In this document: positions 16,531 to 24,271 of the stretch, piece after piece
Position numbering within the stretch: position 1 is the first letter of the stretch
How the letters are laid out: every line of letters begins with the position of its first letter
Assembly: GCA_036005065.1 (NCBI GenBank)
Contig: DASYQW010000027.1
Location: 1 to 38,147, forward strand
Direction: 5' to 3'
DNA length: 38,147 nucleotides
Origin: Candidatus Methylomirabilota bacterium
GTDB taxonomy: Bacteria > Methylomirabilota > Methylomirabilia > Rokubacteriales > DASRDR01
Made by a program: the position numbers and the translations under genes
The notes under the pieces: generated by a model
Told to the model about the DNA's origin: nothing
The model's input: the letters and a program-made list of their open reading frames with translations, nothing else
Database searches by the model: none

Positions 16531-16609
16531 CAGGCGCTCCTCCGTTGTTCGATGGCCGGCGCCTCATGATAGACTGGCGGCCCGAAGCCAGACAAGGGGA
16601 CCCGCGACC

Positions 16610-17584
16610 ATGACCCGACTCCGCCTCACCCTCGCGTGCTGCGACTACGACCGGACGCTGGCGCTCCGGACGGGCGCCGTTCGACCCCAGGGCGTCGAGC
16701 TGAACGTGCTCACGCTGTCCCCCGAGGAGACCTTCTATCGCATGGGACGATTCCGCGAGTTCGACGTCGCGGAGTTCTCGCTCTCCACCTACACCGTGCT
16801 CCGGGGCCGCGGCGAGCCGATCGTCGCCATTCCCGCCTTCCCATCCCAGATGTTCCGCCACGGCGCCATCTTCGTGCGCGGCGACGCCGGCATCCGGGAG
16901 CCCGGGGACCTCCGCGGCAAGCGCGTGGGGGTGCCGAAGTACCACATGACGGCGGCGGTGTGGGTCCGCGGGATTCTCGAAGACGAGTACGGCGTGGCGC
17001 CGAAGGACCTCGTGTGGTTCGAGGGCGGGGAGGGCGCGAAGGTCAAGGAGGTGGACGTGACGCTGCCGGGGGAGATCCGGCGGCAGGCGGTACCCGCCGA
17101 CCGGAACCTCGGCGACATGGTGGCGGCGGGGGAACTGGACGCCTTCATCGGAGCCCGCCGGCCGGCGACCTTCGGCGGGGACGCCGGGCGCGTCCGCCGG
17201 CTGTTCCCGGACTTCCGGCGCGCGGAGCGGGCCTACTACGAGAAGACGGGCATCTTCCCCATCATGCACACGGTCGTGGTGCGCGAGGAGCTGGCCCGGG
17301 AGCACCCGTGGCTGCCGCGCAGCCTCTACGACGCGTTCATCGAGGCGAAGCGGCTCGCCTATGGACGGCTCGAGCAGTCGTTCGGGCTTCCCTATGCCCT
17401 GCCGTGGGTCCTGGCCGAGGCCGAGGAGACGCGGGCCCTCATGGGTGACGACCCCTTTCCCTACGGCGTCGCCCGCACCCGCAAGGCCCTGGGGGTCCTG
17501 GCCGGCTACACCCACCGCCAGGGTCTCGCCCCGCGCCGCCTCGCGATCGAGGAGATGTTCTGGGAGTCGACGCTGGACACGTAG
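16610..17584 (+). CDS. Pht5-like (4,5-dihydroxyphthalate decarboxylase family)/solute-binding-like protein
   Basis: 324-residue protein of the family often annotated as 4,5-dihydroxyphthalate decarboxylase or ABC-type substrate-binding protein (periplasmic-binding-protein fold). Typical features are LTLACCDYDRTLALRTGAVR, the DVAEFSLSTYTVLRGRG segment, RGKRVGVPKYHMTAAVWVRG and DPFPYGVARTRKAL. No signal peptide is visible, so if a binding fold is used it may act in the cytoplasm as an enzyme. The ATG at 16610 follows AAGGGGA. It is divergent from the bicupin-EutA-hydroxylase operon, which suggests joint regulation. Its TAG stop coincides with the first bases of repeat R3. Confidence 0.82.
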   Translation: MTRLRLTLACCDYDRTLALRTGAVRPQGVELNVLTLSPEETFYRMGRFREFDVAEFSLSTYTVLRGRGEPIVAIPAFPSQMFRHGAIFVRGDAGIREPGDLRGKRVGVPKYHMTAAVWVRGILEDEYGVAPKDLVWFEGGEGAKVKEVDVTLPGEIRRQAVPADRNLGDMVAAGELDAFIGARRPATFGGDAGRVRRLFPDFRRAERAYYEKTGIFPIMHTVVVREELAREHPWLPRSLYDAFIEAKRLAYGRLEQSFGLPYALPWVLAEAEETRALMGDDPFPYGVARTRKALGVLAGYTHRQGLAPRRLAIEEMFWESTLDT

Positions 17585-17765
17585 GTCATTTCGGGGAGGT
17601 CTCGGGGACCCCCCCGATGCCCCCCCTCGGTTGCGGCGGCACAGCCGCCGCTCGGAGCGCTGCTCGCCGCATCGCGCGCTCGGGGCGAGCTGCCGGGTTA
17701 CTGCGACACAGTCCCAGGTCTTCAAATCGGGTAGCGCCTGGTTAACCCGACAGGCACATAGGCCG
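17582..17765 (+). repeat. intergenic mosaic repeat R3
   Basis: This begins TAGGTCATTTCGGGG, where the TAG is also the stop codon of the upstream gene. It continues with GACCCCCCCGA, the GCGGCGGCACAGCCGCCGC hairpin, CTCGGAGCGCTGCTCG and a GGGTTACTGCGAC module. A second tail GGTTAACCCGACAGGCA follows at about 17740-17760. The same opening occurs at 26147 and, inverted, at 18882. Apart from the repeat I see nothing in the 229 bases between the two genes. Confidence 0.75.
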
Positions 17766-17813
17766 GCCCGAGCCGCGGCTCAGAGCCCCGGCGGCCGGCC
17801 GGGGAGATGGCAC

Positions 17814-18701
17814 ATGGCGGAGCTGACCCTGGCCGTTCTGCATCCCGGTGAGATGGGTGCCGCGGTGGCGGCGTGCGCCCGGTCCCGCGGCGCGCGCGTG
17901 GTGTGGGCGTCGGAGGCGCGCAGCGCGGCGACGCACGCGCGGGCGACCGCCGCCGGGCTCAGGGACCTCGGGACGCTCGGCGCCCTCGTCGAGGCGAGCG
18001 ACGTCGTGCTCGCGGTCTGCCCGCCGCACGGCGCCCTGGACCTCGCCCGCGCGGTGGCCGGGCACCGGTTCCGGGGCATCTACGTGGACGCCAACGCGGT
18101 GTCGCCGGACACCGCCCGGCAGATCGGGGTGATCGTCGAGGCCGGCGGCGCGACCTTCGTGGATGGCGGCATCGTCGGGCCGCCTCCGGGAGCCGGCGCC
18201 AGCACGCGCCTCTACCTCTCCGGCAAGGACGCCGAGCGCATCGCCACGGCATTCGCGGGCAGCCACCTCCACACGGTCGTGCTCGATGGCCCCGTCGGGG
18301 CCGCCTCGGCCCTGAAGGTGTGCTACGCGGCCTGGACGAAGGGTGCGAACGCGCTCGTCGCGGCCATTCGCGCGCTGGCCGCGCGCGAGGCTGTCGATCG
18401 CATCCTGGCCGACGAGTGGCAGCTCTCGCAGCCGGACCTGCTGAAGCGATCGGAAGGGGTGCGGCCGAGCGCGCGGAAGGCGTGGCGATGGATCGCCGAG
18501 ATGGAGGAGATCGCGGCGGCGTTCGCCAGCGCCGGGTTACCCGACGGCTTTCACCGGGCGGCTGCGCAGGTCTACCGGCGGCTCGAGCCGTACAAGGACG
18601 CCGCCTCGCCGCCGACGCTCGAGGCGATCACGCGGTCACTCCTCCTGGACGCGGCCCCGGAGGGGGCCGCCGACGCCCCCTCCGAAAATAGCCCCCGCTA
18701 G
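17814..18701 (+). CDS. NAD(P)-dependent oxidoreductase with DUF1932 C-terminal domain
   Basis: 295-residue member of the beta-hydroxyacid dehydrogenase/6-phosphogluconate dehydrogenase superfamily. The N-terminal Rossmann domain starts LAVLHPGEMGAAVAA, a variant of GxGxxG. The middle segment VDANAVSPDTARQIG matches the substrate-binding DxNxxSP motif, and GPVGAASALKVCYAAWTKG carries the catalytic Lys region. The rest corresponds to DUF1932. The start is the ATG at 17814, preceded by GGGGAG at a spacing of 7. The last ~15 residues (PEGAADAPSENSPR) are encoded by a repeat-type hairpin at 18659-18683, so the C-terminus appears to have been extended or replaced. Substrate unknown. Confidence 0.88.
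   Translation: MAELTLAVLHPGEMGAAVAACARSRGARVVWASEARSAATHARATAAGLRDLGTLGALVEASDVVLAVCPPHGALDLARAVAGHRFRGIYVDANAVSPDTARQIGVIVEAGGATFVDGGIVGPPPGAGASTRLYLSGKDAERIATAFAGSHLHTVVLDGPVGAASALKVCYAAWTKGANALVAAIRALAAREAVDRILADEWQLSQPDLLKRSEGVRPSARKAWRWIAEMEEIAAAFASAGLPDGFHRAAAQVYRRLEPYKDAASPPTLEAITRSLLLDAAPEGAADAPSENSPR
18659..18683 (+). terminator. terminator-like hairpin inside the 3' end of the DUF1932 gene
   Basis: A 9-bp perfect stem GGAGGGGGC/GCCCCCTCC with a 7-base loop lies within the last codons, followed by GAAAATAGCCCCC. It resembles the first hairpin of repeat R1 (2668-2696). It may terminate transcription or may be a repeat remnant; there is no T-tract. Confidence 0.5.
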
Positions 18702-18743
18702 GAGTTCGAGATAACCACGCACCGCCGGTTACCCTACCGAGCC

Positions 18744-18882
18744 GGGATGGTGTTCCACTCCGAGCGCGGGCTTCGCCCGCGCAACCTCAGTCCTGGGGGA
18801 GGTCTCGGAGGGGCCGCCGAGGCCCCCTCCGACACGAATAGGCGCCATGGGGGGTCTTCCGAGACCCCCCCGAAATGACCTA
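18744..18882 (-). repeat. intergenic mosaic repeat R4
   Basis: Read on the minus strand this copy begins TAGGTCATTTCGGGGGGGTC, and its TAG is the stop of the Spy-like gene. It contains both hairpin types seen separately elsewhere: GGGGGGTCTCGGAAGACCCCCC, and GGAGGGGGCC with its complement. It then has GACCTCCCCCAGGACTGAGG and a GCGGGCGAAGCCCGC hairpin. It lies between convergent genes and could act as a bidirectional terminator. Confidence 0.75.
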
Positions 18883-19419
18883 GGCCGGGGTCGGAGCCGC
18901 GGCACCGCGCGGGCGATGATGCCGCGCCCGCTCGTCGAGCAGGGTGCGAAGCTTCGAGCGCTGGTCCGGCGTGAGCTGGGCCTTGGCGGCCTCGGTCGCC
19001 CGGATCCGGGCGAGGCGGAACTCGGTGCGCATCCGCTCGATGTCGCGAAGCTTCGGCTCGACCTGCGCCAGGTCGACGGGCTCGGCCCGACGGAGGGCCG
19101 CCAGCTCCAGCTCGGCCACCCGGAGATCGGCGCCCCGGCGAATGAGATCGCGAGTCGCGTCGAGCCGCAGCTGCTCCAGACGCTCGACCTGCTGGGTGGA
19201 CAGAGCCAGCTCGGCGCGATGCCGCAGCAGGAAACTGACCGGGCCGATGCGTCCCCGGTGCGGCCTCCACATACCCCGGTGCTGGCCGTGAGCGGCTGGC
19301 GCGGAGGGTGGGGACACCTCGGCGGTGGCGGCGATGTCGGGCACCGGCGCGGCGGCGGCCGGCGCCGAGGTCGCCAGCGAGGCGAGTGCAGCCAGTGCGA
19401 CAGCGTGACGGGTGGCCAT
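18880..19419 (-). CDS. Spy/CpxP-like periplasmic protein (LTxxQ family)
   Basis: 179-residue exported protein. The N-terminus MATRHAVALAALASLATSAP is a signal peptide, followed by an Ala/Pro-rich linker and a mostly helical, charged domain. That domain contains the LTxxQ-like motifs LSTQQVERLEQLRLDATRD and LTPDQRSKLRTLLDERA, typical of Spy/CpxP and zinc-resistance-associated proteins. Such proteins act as periplasmic chaperones or metal sensors. The start is the ATG at 19419, preceded by GGGAGG; an upstream in-frame start at 19452 would add a non-signal extension. No partner two-component genes are nearby. The stop codon is supplied by repeat R4. Confidence 0.8.
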   Translation of the reverse strand: MATRHAVALAALASLATSAPAAAAPVPDIAATAEVSPPSAPAAHGQHRGMWRPHRGRIGPVSFLLRHRAELALSTQQVERLEQLRLDATRDLIRRGADLRVAELELAALRRAEPVDLAQVEPKLRDIERMRTEFRLARIRATEAAKAQLTPDQRSKLRTLLDERARHHRPRGAAAPTPA

Positions 19420-19539
19420 GGGCGTATCCTCCCGGGCTTTCAGGCTAGGCACGCGAATTCGCGTGCCGACCTCTCAGACGCCCCGCGGGCTCGGCCTATT
19501 CGCCGTCCGGCCGACCGGCGCCACCGCGCCGCCCGCCGA

Positions 19540-21807
19540 TCAGCTCGGGGCTCGTAAGGCGCGCCACACGCGCTCGGGCGTCAGCGGCAGGTCCCGGATG
19601 CGGACGCCGGTCGCGGCGGCCACCGCGTTGGCGATGGCCGGCGCCACCGGGATGATGCTCCCCTCGGCCACGCCCTTGGCGCCATGGGGTCCGGGCCCGC
19701 CGCCTCCCTCCAGGATCACCGCCTCGAAGATCTCCGGCAGGTCCGGGAACAGCGGCACCCGGTAGTCGACCAGGCTCGCGTTCACGAGCTGACCGTCCTG
19801 GTACACCAGCGCCTCGAAGAGCGTCGGCCCCAGCCCCATCATCGCGCCCCCCAGATCCTGCCCCTCGACCCCGGCCGGGTTGATGGCCCGGCCGGGGTCG
19901 CACAGCGTCACGTACCGGTCTATCGTGACGACCCCCGTTTCCCGGTCCACCGAGACGACGGCGGCGCCGAGCCCGACCTCCCAGAAGCTCGTGGTGGCGC
20001 CGAGCGTGCTGCGCTCGGCGGCCGGGCGGTAGTAGCCGTGGCCGATCAGCTCGCCGCCGGCGTCCCGGAAGAAGCGCTGGATGACTTCGCCGAGGCCCAG
20101 GCGCCGGCCATCCGCGACCACGCCGCCGTCCTCGAGCCGGCAGGCCTCGGGCGGCACGGCGAGGGCCTCGGCGGCGATCGCGCGGACCTGCCCGGCCACG
20201 GACCGGGCGGCCTCCTGGACGGCGTGACCGAGAAGCGTGGTGGCCCGGCTGGCGTTCGTGCGCTGGTCGAAGGGCGTGAGCGCGGTGTCGGGCGCGGGGA
20301 CCGCGACCCGCGATGGCTCGAGCCCCAGCTCGGCCGCGGCGATCTGGGCCAGCACGGTGCGGACGCCCTGGCCGATCTCGACCGAGCTGGCCAGCACGGT
20401 AGCGCTCGCGTCCCGATGCAGCCGCACGATCGCGGTCGACGAGGTCCGGGTGCCGCCGCCGTCCTTCAGCGCGCAGGCGACGCCGACGCCCGCGCCCTCC
20501 GCGCGGGCCCGGGCCCAGCCGACCTGGTCGGCCAGCCTGGCGAGGGCGGCTCCGAGGTCGCTGTCGACAGGCCGGTCGCCCGGGGCGTATTCCTCGCCCC
20601 GCTCGAGGAGGTTCCGGAGCCGGAAGGCCACCGGATCCAAACCGAGCGCCGCGGCGATCGTGTCCATCTGCGACTCGTATGCCCAGCACACCTGCGAGGT
20701 GCCGAAGCCTCGATAGGCGCCGGCCGGGACGGTGTTGGTGAAGACCGCGTAGGCGTGCACCTCGACGTGGGGGATGCGATACGGCCCGATCACCCGATAG
20801 CCGGCCTTCTTGGCGACGCGCGGGCCCTGGTCGGAATAGGCGCCGGTGTCGAGGTGGATCTCCGCGCGGCGGCCCACGAGCGTGCCGTCGCGGCGCACGG
20901 CGGTCCGGATCCGCACCCGACCGCCGTGACGGCAGAGCGTCCGCGCCGTCTCTTCGGCCGAGAAGAGGACGCGCACGGGCCTACGGGCCTTCCGGCTGAG
21001 CACCGCCGCCAGCGGCGCCGCCCCCATGAGCTCCCGGCAGCCGAACCCGCCGCCGACGTACGGCACGACGACCCGCACCCGGCTCTGCGGGAGGCCGAAC
21101 ATCTCGGCGAGCATCTGCCGGGTGGCGAACGGATACTGGGTGCCCGCCCACACGGTCAGCTCGCCACCCTGATGGTGAGCGATGGCGCCATGAGGCTCGA
21201 GCGGGTGGTGGTGGACCCCCGGGAGCGTGAACGTGTCGTCGAAGACGAGGTCGGCGTCGCGGAAGGCCGCCTCCGGATCCCCGCGCCGGTAGGCGAAGTG
21301 GTGGCAGATGTTGCGCGTGAGGTCGGGCGCGACGTCCTGCACGTCCGGGAAGAGCGTCGAGCGGGACCGCGGCTCCTGCAGGACCGGCGCGCCGGGCGCC
21401 AGCGCCTCGTCCACGCTGCCGACGGCTGGGAGCGGATCCCAGCGGACGACGATCCGTCGCACCGCCTCGGCCGCGGTACGCTCGTCGGCCGCCGCCACCG
21501 CCGCGACCGGCTCGCCGGCGAAGCGGGCGCGCTCGATGGCGAGGACGGGCTGGTCGCGCACCGCGTGGCCGTAGTAGGGATCGAGGTCCGCCAGGTCGGC
21601 GGCGGTGACGATCGCGATCACGCCGGGGAGCGCGTCGGCCTCCCGCGTGTCGATGTCGAGGATCCGCGCGTGCGGGTACGGGCTGCGGAGGATCTTTCCG
21701 TCCACCATCCCGGGGACGTGGAGGTCCGCGGTATACCGCGCCCGCCCGGTGACCTTCTCACGGGCGTCCTGTCGCTCGGCGGACCGGCCGATGACCGGGT
21801 CGGTCAC
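19540..21807 (-). CDS. molybdenum hydroxylase large subunit 3 (stand-alone)
   Basis: 755-residue molybdopterin subunit of the xanthine dehydrogenase family. The cofactor loop is GGGFGCRE (252-259), retaining a Glu at the position following the glycine loop as in classical xanthine dehydrogenases. AYRGFGTSQ corresponds to the substrate/Mo loop. The C-terminal catalytic Glu lies in GVAEGS rather than the usual GVGES. The GTG start at 21807 has AGGGGGA upstream and overlaps the stop of the luciferase-like gene (GTGA). No FAD or Fe-S subunit is adjacent; it must borrow those at 12-13.5 kb or from elsewhere. Its operon partners (flavin oxidoreductase and enamidase-like hydrolase) suggest a nitrogen-heterocyclic or amide substrate. 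Confidence 0.92.
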   Translation of the reverse strand: MTDPVIGRSAERQDAREKVTGRARYTADLHVPGMVDGKILRSPYPHARILDIDTREADALPGVIAIVTAADLADLDPYYGHAVRDQPVLAIERARFAGEPVAAVAAADERTAAEAVRRIVVRWDPLPAVGSVDEALAPGAPVLQEPRSRSTLFPDVQDVAPDLTRNICHHFAYRRGDPEAAFRDADLVFDDTFTLPGVHHHPLEPHGAIAHHQGGELTVWAGTQYPFATRQMLAEMFGLPQSRVRVVVPYVGGGFGCRELMGAAPLAAVLSRKARRPVRVLFSAEETARTLCRHGGRVRIRTAVRRDGTLVGRRAEIHLDTGAYSDQGPRVAKKAGYRVIGPYRIPHVEVHAYAVFTNTVPAGAYRGFGTSQVCWAYESQMDTIAAALGLDPVAFRLRNLLERGEEYAPGDRPVDSDLGAALARLADQVGWARARAEGAGVGVACALKDGGGTRTSSTAIVRLHRDASATVLASSVEIGQGVRTVLAQIAAAELGLEPSRVAVPAPDTALTPFDQRTNASRATTLLGHAVQEAARSVAGQVRAIAAEALAVPPEACRLEDGGVVADGRRLGLGEVIQRFFRDAGGELIGHGYYRPAAERSTLGATTSFWEVGLGAAVVSVDRETGVVTIDRYVTLCDPGRAINPAGVEGQDLGGAMMGLGPTLFEALVYQDGQLVNASLVDYRVPLFPDLPEIFEAVILEGGGGPGPHGAKGVAEGSIIPVAPAIANAVAAATGVRIRDLPLTPERVWRALRAPS

Positions 21808-22796
21808 GCGCGTCCCCCTGCCATGATCGCGGCGGCGAAGCGGCGTAGCGTCGTCGCGCGATCTCCACCACCGACGCCGTACGGGACGATCGCGAGCTGG
21901 TGGATGCCGCTCCCGTCCAGGCGCTTCACCGCCGCGCGGCACTCGGCCGGCGTGCCGGCGATGGCGAACCGGTCGACCAGCCAGTCGGGGACGACCCGGG
22001 CCTGGCTCGCGCCGCGGTCCATGTGCGCATAATAGTCGTAGGTACGCCGGATCTCGCGGGCGACCTCGCGCTCCCCCGCGTCGAGGGCAAAGGGCAGCGG
22101 CCGGTTCAGCGCCCGAGCGACGTGGGCCTTCACGGCCTCCCGGGCGCCGTCGTCGGCGACCGCACAGGGGACCCAGAGGACGAGGTCGAGTCGGTCCGGA
22201 TCGCGCCCCGCCCCCCGGGCCCCGACCCGGATCACGTCCAGCGCCCGCCGGACCCGATCGAGCTCGACCCCCACGAGGACGATCACGCCGTCGGCCACGC
22301 GGCCGGCTAGCTCGAGCATCTTCGGCCCGCTGGCGGCGACGTAGATCGGTACGCCGTCGCCAGTCGCGTGCTTGAGTCGGATCGTTCCGCTTTCGAGGGC
22401 GACGTCCCGCCCGGCGAGGAGCTCCCGGATCCGCTGGACGCCCAGCTCGAACGTGGCCAGGCGGGCCGGTTTCCGGCCCAGGGTCTCGACGGCGCTGTCC
22501 CCGAGGCCGACCCCCAGGACGAGACGCCGCGGGAACGCCTCCTGGAGCGTGGCGAACGCGCTGGCGGCGACGGAGAGATCACGCGTGACGAGGTTGGTCA
22601 CGCCGGTGCCGAGGACGATCCGGGTGGTGGCCAGGGTGGCCGCGGTGAGGTTCACGTAGGCCTCGCGCCAGATCAACTGGGAGTCGCCGACCCAGACGTG
22701 GCCGAATCCGAGATCCTCGGCGAGCCGGGCCAGGCCGACCGTGGTCAAGAGGGGCTCGGTCGGGAAGAGGCCCACGCCGAAGCCGAGAGTCGTCAC
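21804..22796 (-). CDS. luciferase-like (LLM) flavin/F420-dependent oxidoreductase 1
   Basis: 330-residue TIM-barrel enzyme of the bacterial luciferase superfamily. It is closest in style to F420-dependent methylene-tetrahydromethanopterin reductase-like proteins: ARLAEDLGFGHVWVGDSQL, ATTRIVLGTGVTNLVTRD, FPRRLVLGVGLGDSAVETLG, and a C-terminal FAIAGTPAECRAAVKRL. The GTG start is 10 bases downstream of the amidohydrolase stop, and its own stop overlaps the hydroxylase start. It therefore lies in the middle of a three-gene operon. Whether it uses FMN or F420 cannot be decided from sequence. The role may be reduction or oxygenation of a ring or enamide intermediate. Confidence 0.88.
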   Translation of the reverse strand: MTTLGFGVGLFPTEPLLTTVGLARLAEDLGFGHVWVGDSQLIWREAYVNLTAATLATTRIVLGTGVTNLVTRDLSVAASAFATLQEAFPRRLVLGVGLGDSAVETLGRKPARLATFELGVQRIRELLAGRDVALESGTIRLKHATGDGVPIYVAASGPKMLELAGRVADGVIVLVGVELDRVRRALDVIRVGARGAGRDPDRLDLVLWVPCAVADDGAREAVKAHVARALNRPLPFALDAGEREVAREIRRTYDYYAHMDRGASQARVVPDWLVDRFAIAGTPAECRAAVKRLDGSGIHQLAIVPYGVGGGDRATTLRRFAAAIMAGGRA

Positions 22797-22806
22797 GGCG
22801 AGCGGC

Positions 22807-24006
22807 TCATGCGTCTTGGCGGTCGAGCGGGCCGCGGATGATCGCCGGGCGCTCGGGGGGCGGCGTCTGCTGGCTCCGGCCGACGACCCGCGGCTGGCCG
22901 TCGATCAGCACCGTCGAGATGCCCGGCAGGTCACCCCGGGCGAAGGCGTCGAGCGCGTCGCGGGCGATGGACCCCGGGATGCGGTCGAGCAGGACGAGAT
23001 CGGCCGGCCGGCCTTCCTCCAGGATGCCCTGGGGCAAGCCGTGGGCGCGCGCCACGTTGCCGGTCGCCATGGCCACGGCCAGCTCGGGCGGCACCTCGGC
23101 GACCGCCGCCAGATACGCGATCTCGCGAAGCATCCCGCGCGGGATGACGCCGGTGCCGCCGGGGGTGTCGGTCCCGACGAGCACCCGGTGGAACGCGTCG
23201 CGCGCCCGCACCGCTCGCATCAGGTGGAGGACCATCCGGGGATTGCCGGAGCTGCAGATCTCGAGATCGCAGTCCGTCTCGGCGACGACCTCGTCGATCT
23301 CCCCGGGCGGCATCGGGATGGGGCCGCCGGTGACGTGGGCCACGATGTCGGGCATGAGACGCTTGACGATCGCGGCGCCGGCGACCTGACTGACGCCCGA
23401 GCGGGAGACCCCGCCGGAGTGGAGCTTCACCTTGATCGCCCGGGCCCGGGCCCACGCCACGTACCCCTCGGCCTCCCCGGTCGGGAGGCGGTAGTCGTAG
23501 AAGATGAACTTGACCAGGCGGATGCCCGCCGCAGCCACCCCGGCGAAGTCGTCTTCGGTGAGCCCGGGGACCAGCAGCAGCGTGCCGCCGTAGACCTTCA
23601 CGCCGCCGGGCCGGAGGGTATCCCAGCAGACCTTGGCCAGGTGGGCGAGGGCGAGGGCCGTGCGCGGGTCAGGAGGCGTCGGGAGCCCGGGCAGGTGGAG
23701 CTCACCGGCCGAGATCAGCGCGGTGACCCCGCCGTGGAGGTAGTGGGTGATCCAGGAGAGCGCGGTCTGGGCCGGCGTGAAGTCGCCGAAGGTGGGATGC
23801 GAGTGGGAGTCGATCAGTCCCGGGAGGGCGGTAGTCCCGCGGGCGTCGATGACCACGTCGGCGGGGCGGTCGAGGCCCGTGCCGATCTCGCGGATCCGGC
23901 CGTCGGCGACGAAGATCGAGTCGTCGGGCCGGAGGGGGCGGTGGCAGTCCCCCGTGACCAGCGTGCCGATGTTTCGGATCAGGCAGGTCGCGCCCGCCGC
24001 GCTCAC
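22807..24006 (-). CDS. enamidase-like amidohydrolase
   Basis: 399-residue metal-dependent hydrolase of the amidohydrolase superfamily. From memory of the enamidase of nicotinate-fermenting Eubacterium barkeri, similarity extends over the full length. Shared segments include LIRNIGTLVTGD, LHGGVTALISAGELHLPG, RPGGVKVYGGTLLLVPGLTE, the HxGG metal loop (VKLHSGG), AHVTGGP, GTDTPGGTGVIP, VAMATGN and DLPGISTVLIDGQ. The HxH metal pair is in LIDSHSHP; a Lys in RLVKF may be the bridging carboxylated ligand. Enamidase hydrolyses 1,4,5,6-tetrahydro-6-oxonicotinate to 2-formylglutarate. Here the exact substrate is not certain, but the adjacent molybdenum hydroxylase and flavoprotein fit a heterocycle-degradation operon. 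Confidence 0.88.
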   Translation of the reverse strand: MSAAGATCLIRNIGTLVTGDCHRPLRPDDSIFVADGRIREIGTGLDRPADVVIDARGTTALPGLIDSHSHPTFGDFTPAQTALSWITHYLHGGVTALISAGELHLPGLPTPPDPRTALALAHLAKVCWDTLRPGGVKVYGGTLLLVPGLTEDDFAGVAAAGIRLVKFIFYDYRLPTGEAEGYVAWARARAIKVKLHSGGVSRSGVSQVAGAAIVKRLMPDIVAHVTGGPIPMPPGEIDEVVAETDCDLEICSSGNPRMVLHLMRAVRARDAFHRVLVGTDTPGGTGVIPRGMLREIAYLAAVAEVPPELAVAMATGNVARAHGLPQGILEEGRPADLVLLDRIPGSIARDALDAFARGDLPGISTVLIDGQPRVVGRSQQTPPPERPAIIRGPLDRQDA

Positions 24007-24185
24007 GGCGGGATCGTGGCCGAGGTTGCGCAGCCGTGCGAGGCGATCGGCCCGGGCTGGGATCTCACGCCGGAACCCCCGGACCGGCCAGGCCAGCTGA
24101 CGGCAGGACCTTCGGACTTGCTGGGCGGTCGGGTCCGGCGATGGGACAGGGCCAAGCCCCGAGCAGCCCTAGGACGCAGGGAGGA

Positions 24186-24224
24186 GGCGGGCCGAGGCGT
24201 ATGCCGCATACGTTGAGGCCCGCC
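24186..24224 (-). terminator. two-part inverted repeat downstream of LLM gene 2
   Basis: Outer stem GGCGGGCC (24186-24193) pairs with GGCCCGCC (24217-24224). Inner stem CGTATG (24198-24203) pairs with CATACG (24207-24212) around a CCG loop. It lies 48 bases after the stop of the LLM gene at 24272 and before the enamidase-like gene. It could be a factor-independent terminator without a clear T-tract, or an operator. Nothing else is evident in this 265-base spacer. Confidence 0.5.
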
Positions 24225-24271
24225 GACGACCGAGGACGACGGGCTGCGACGGGGATCGGCCCGGTCCGCGC

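Noticed and set aside
17690-17765. tRNA-like segment (TTCAAATCGGG, GGTTAACCCGAC)
   Set aside because: No acceptor stem, anticodon arm or D arm could be folded around it. The parts match the tail of the intergenic repeat.
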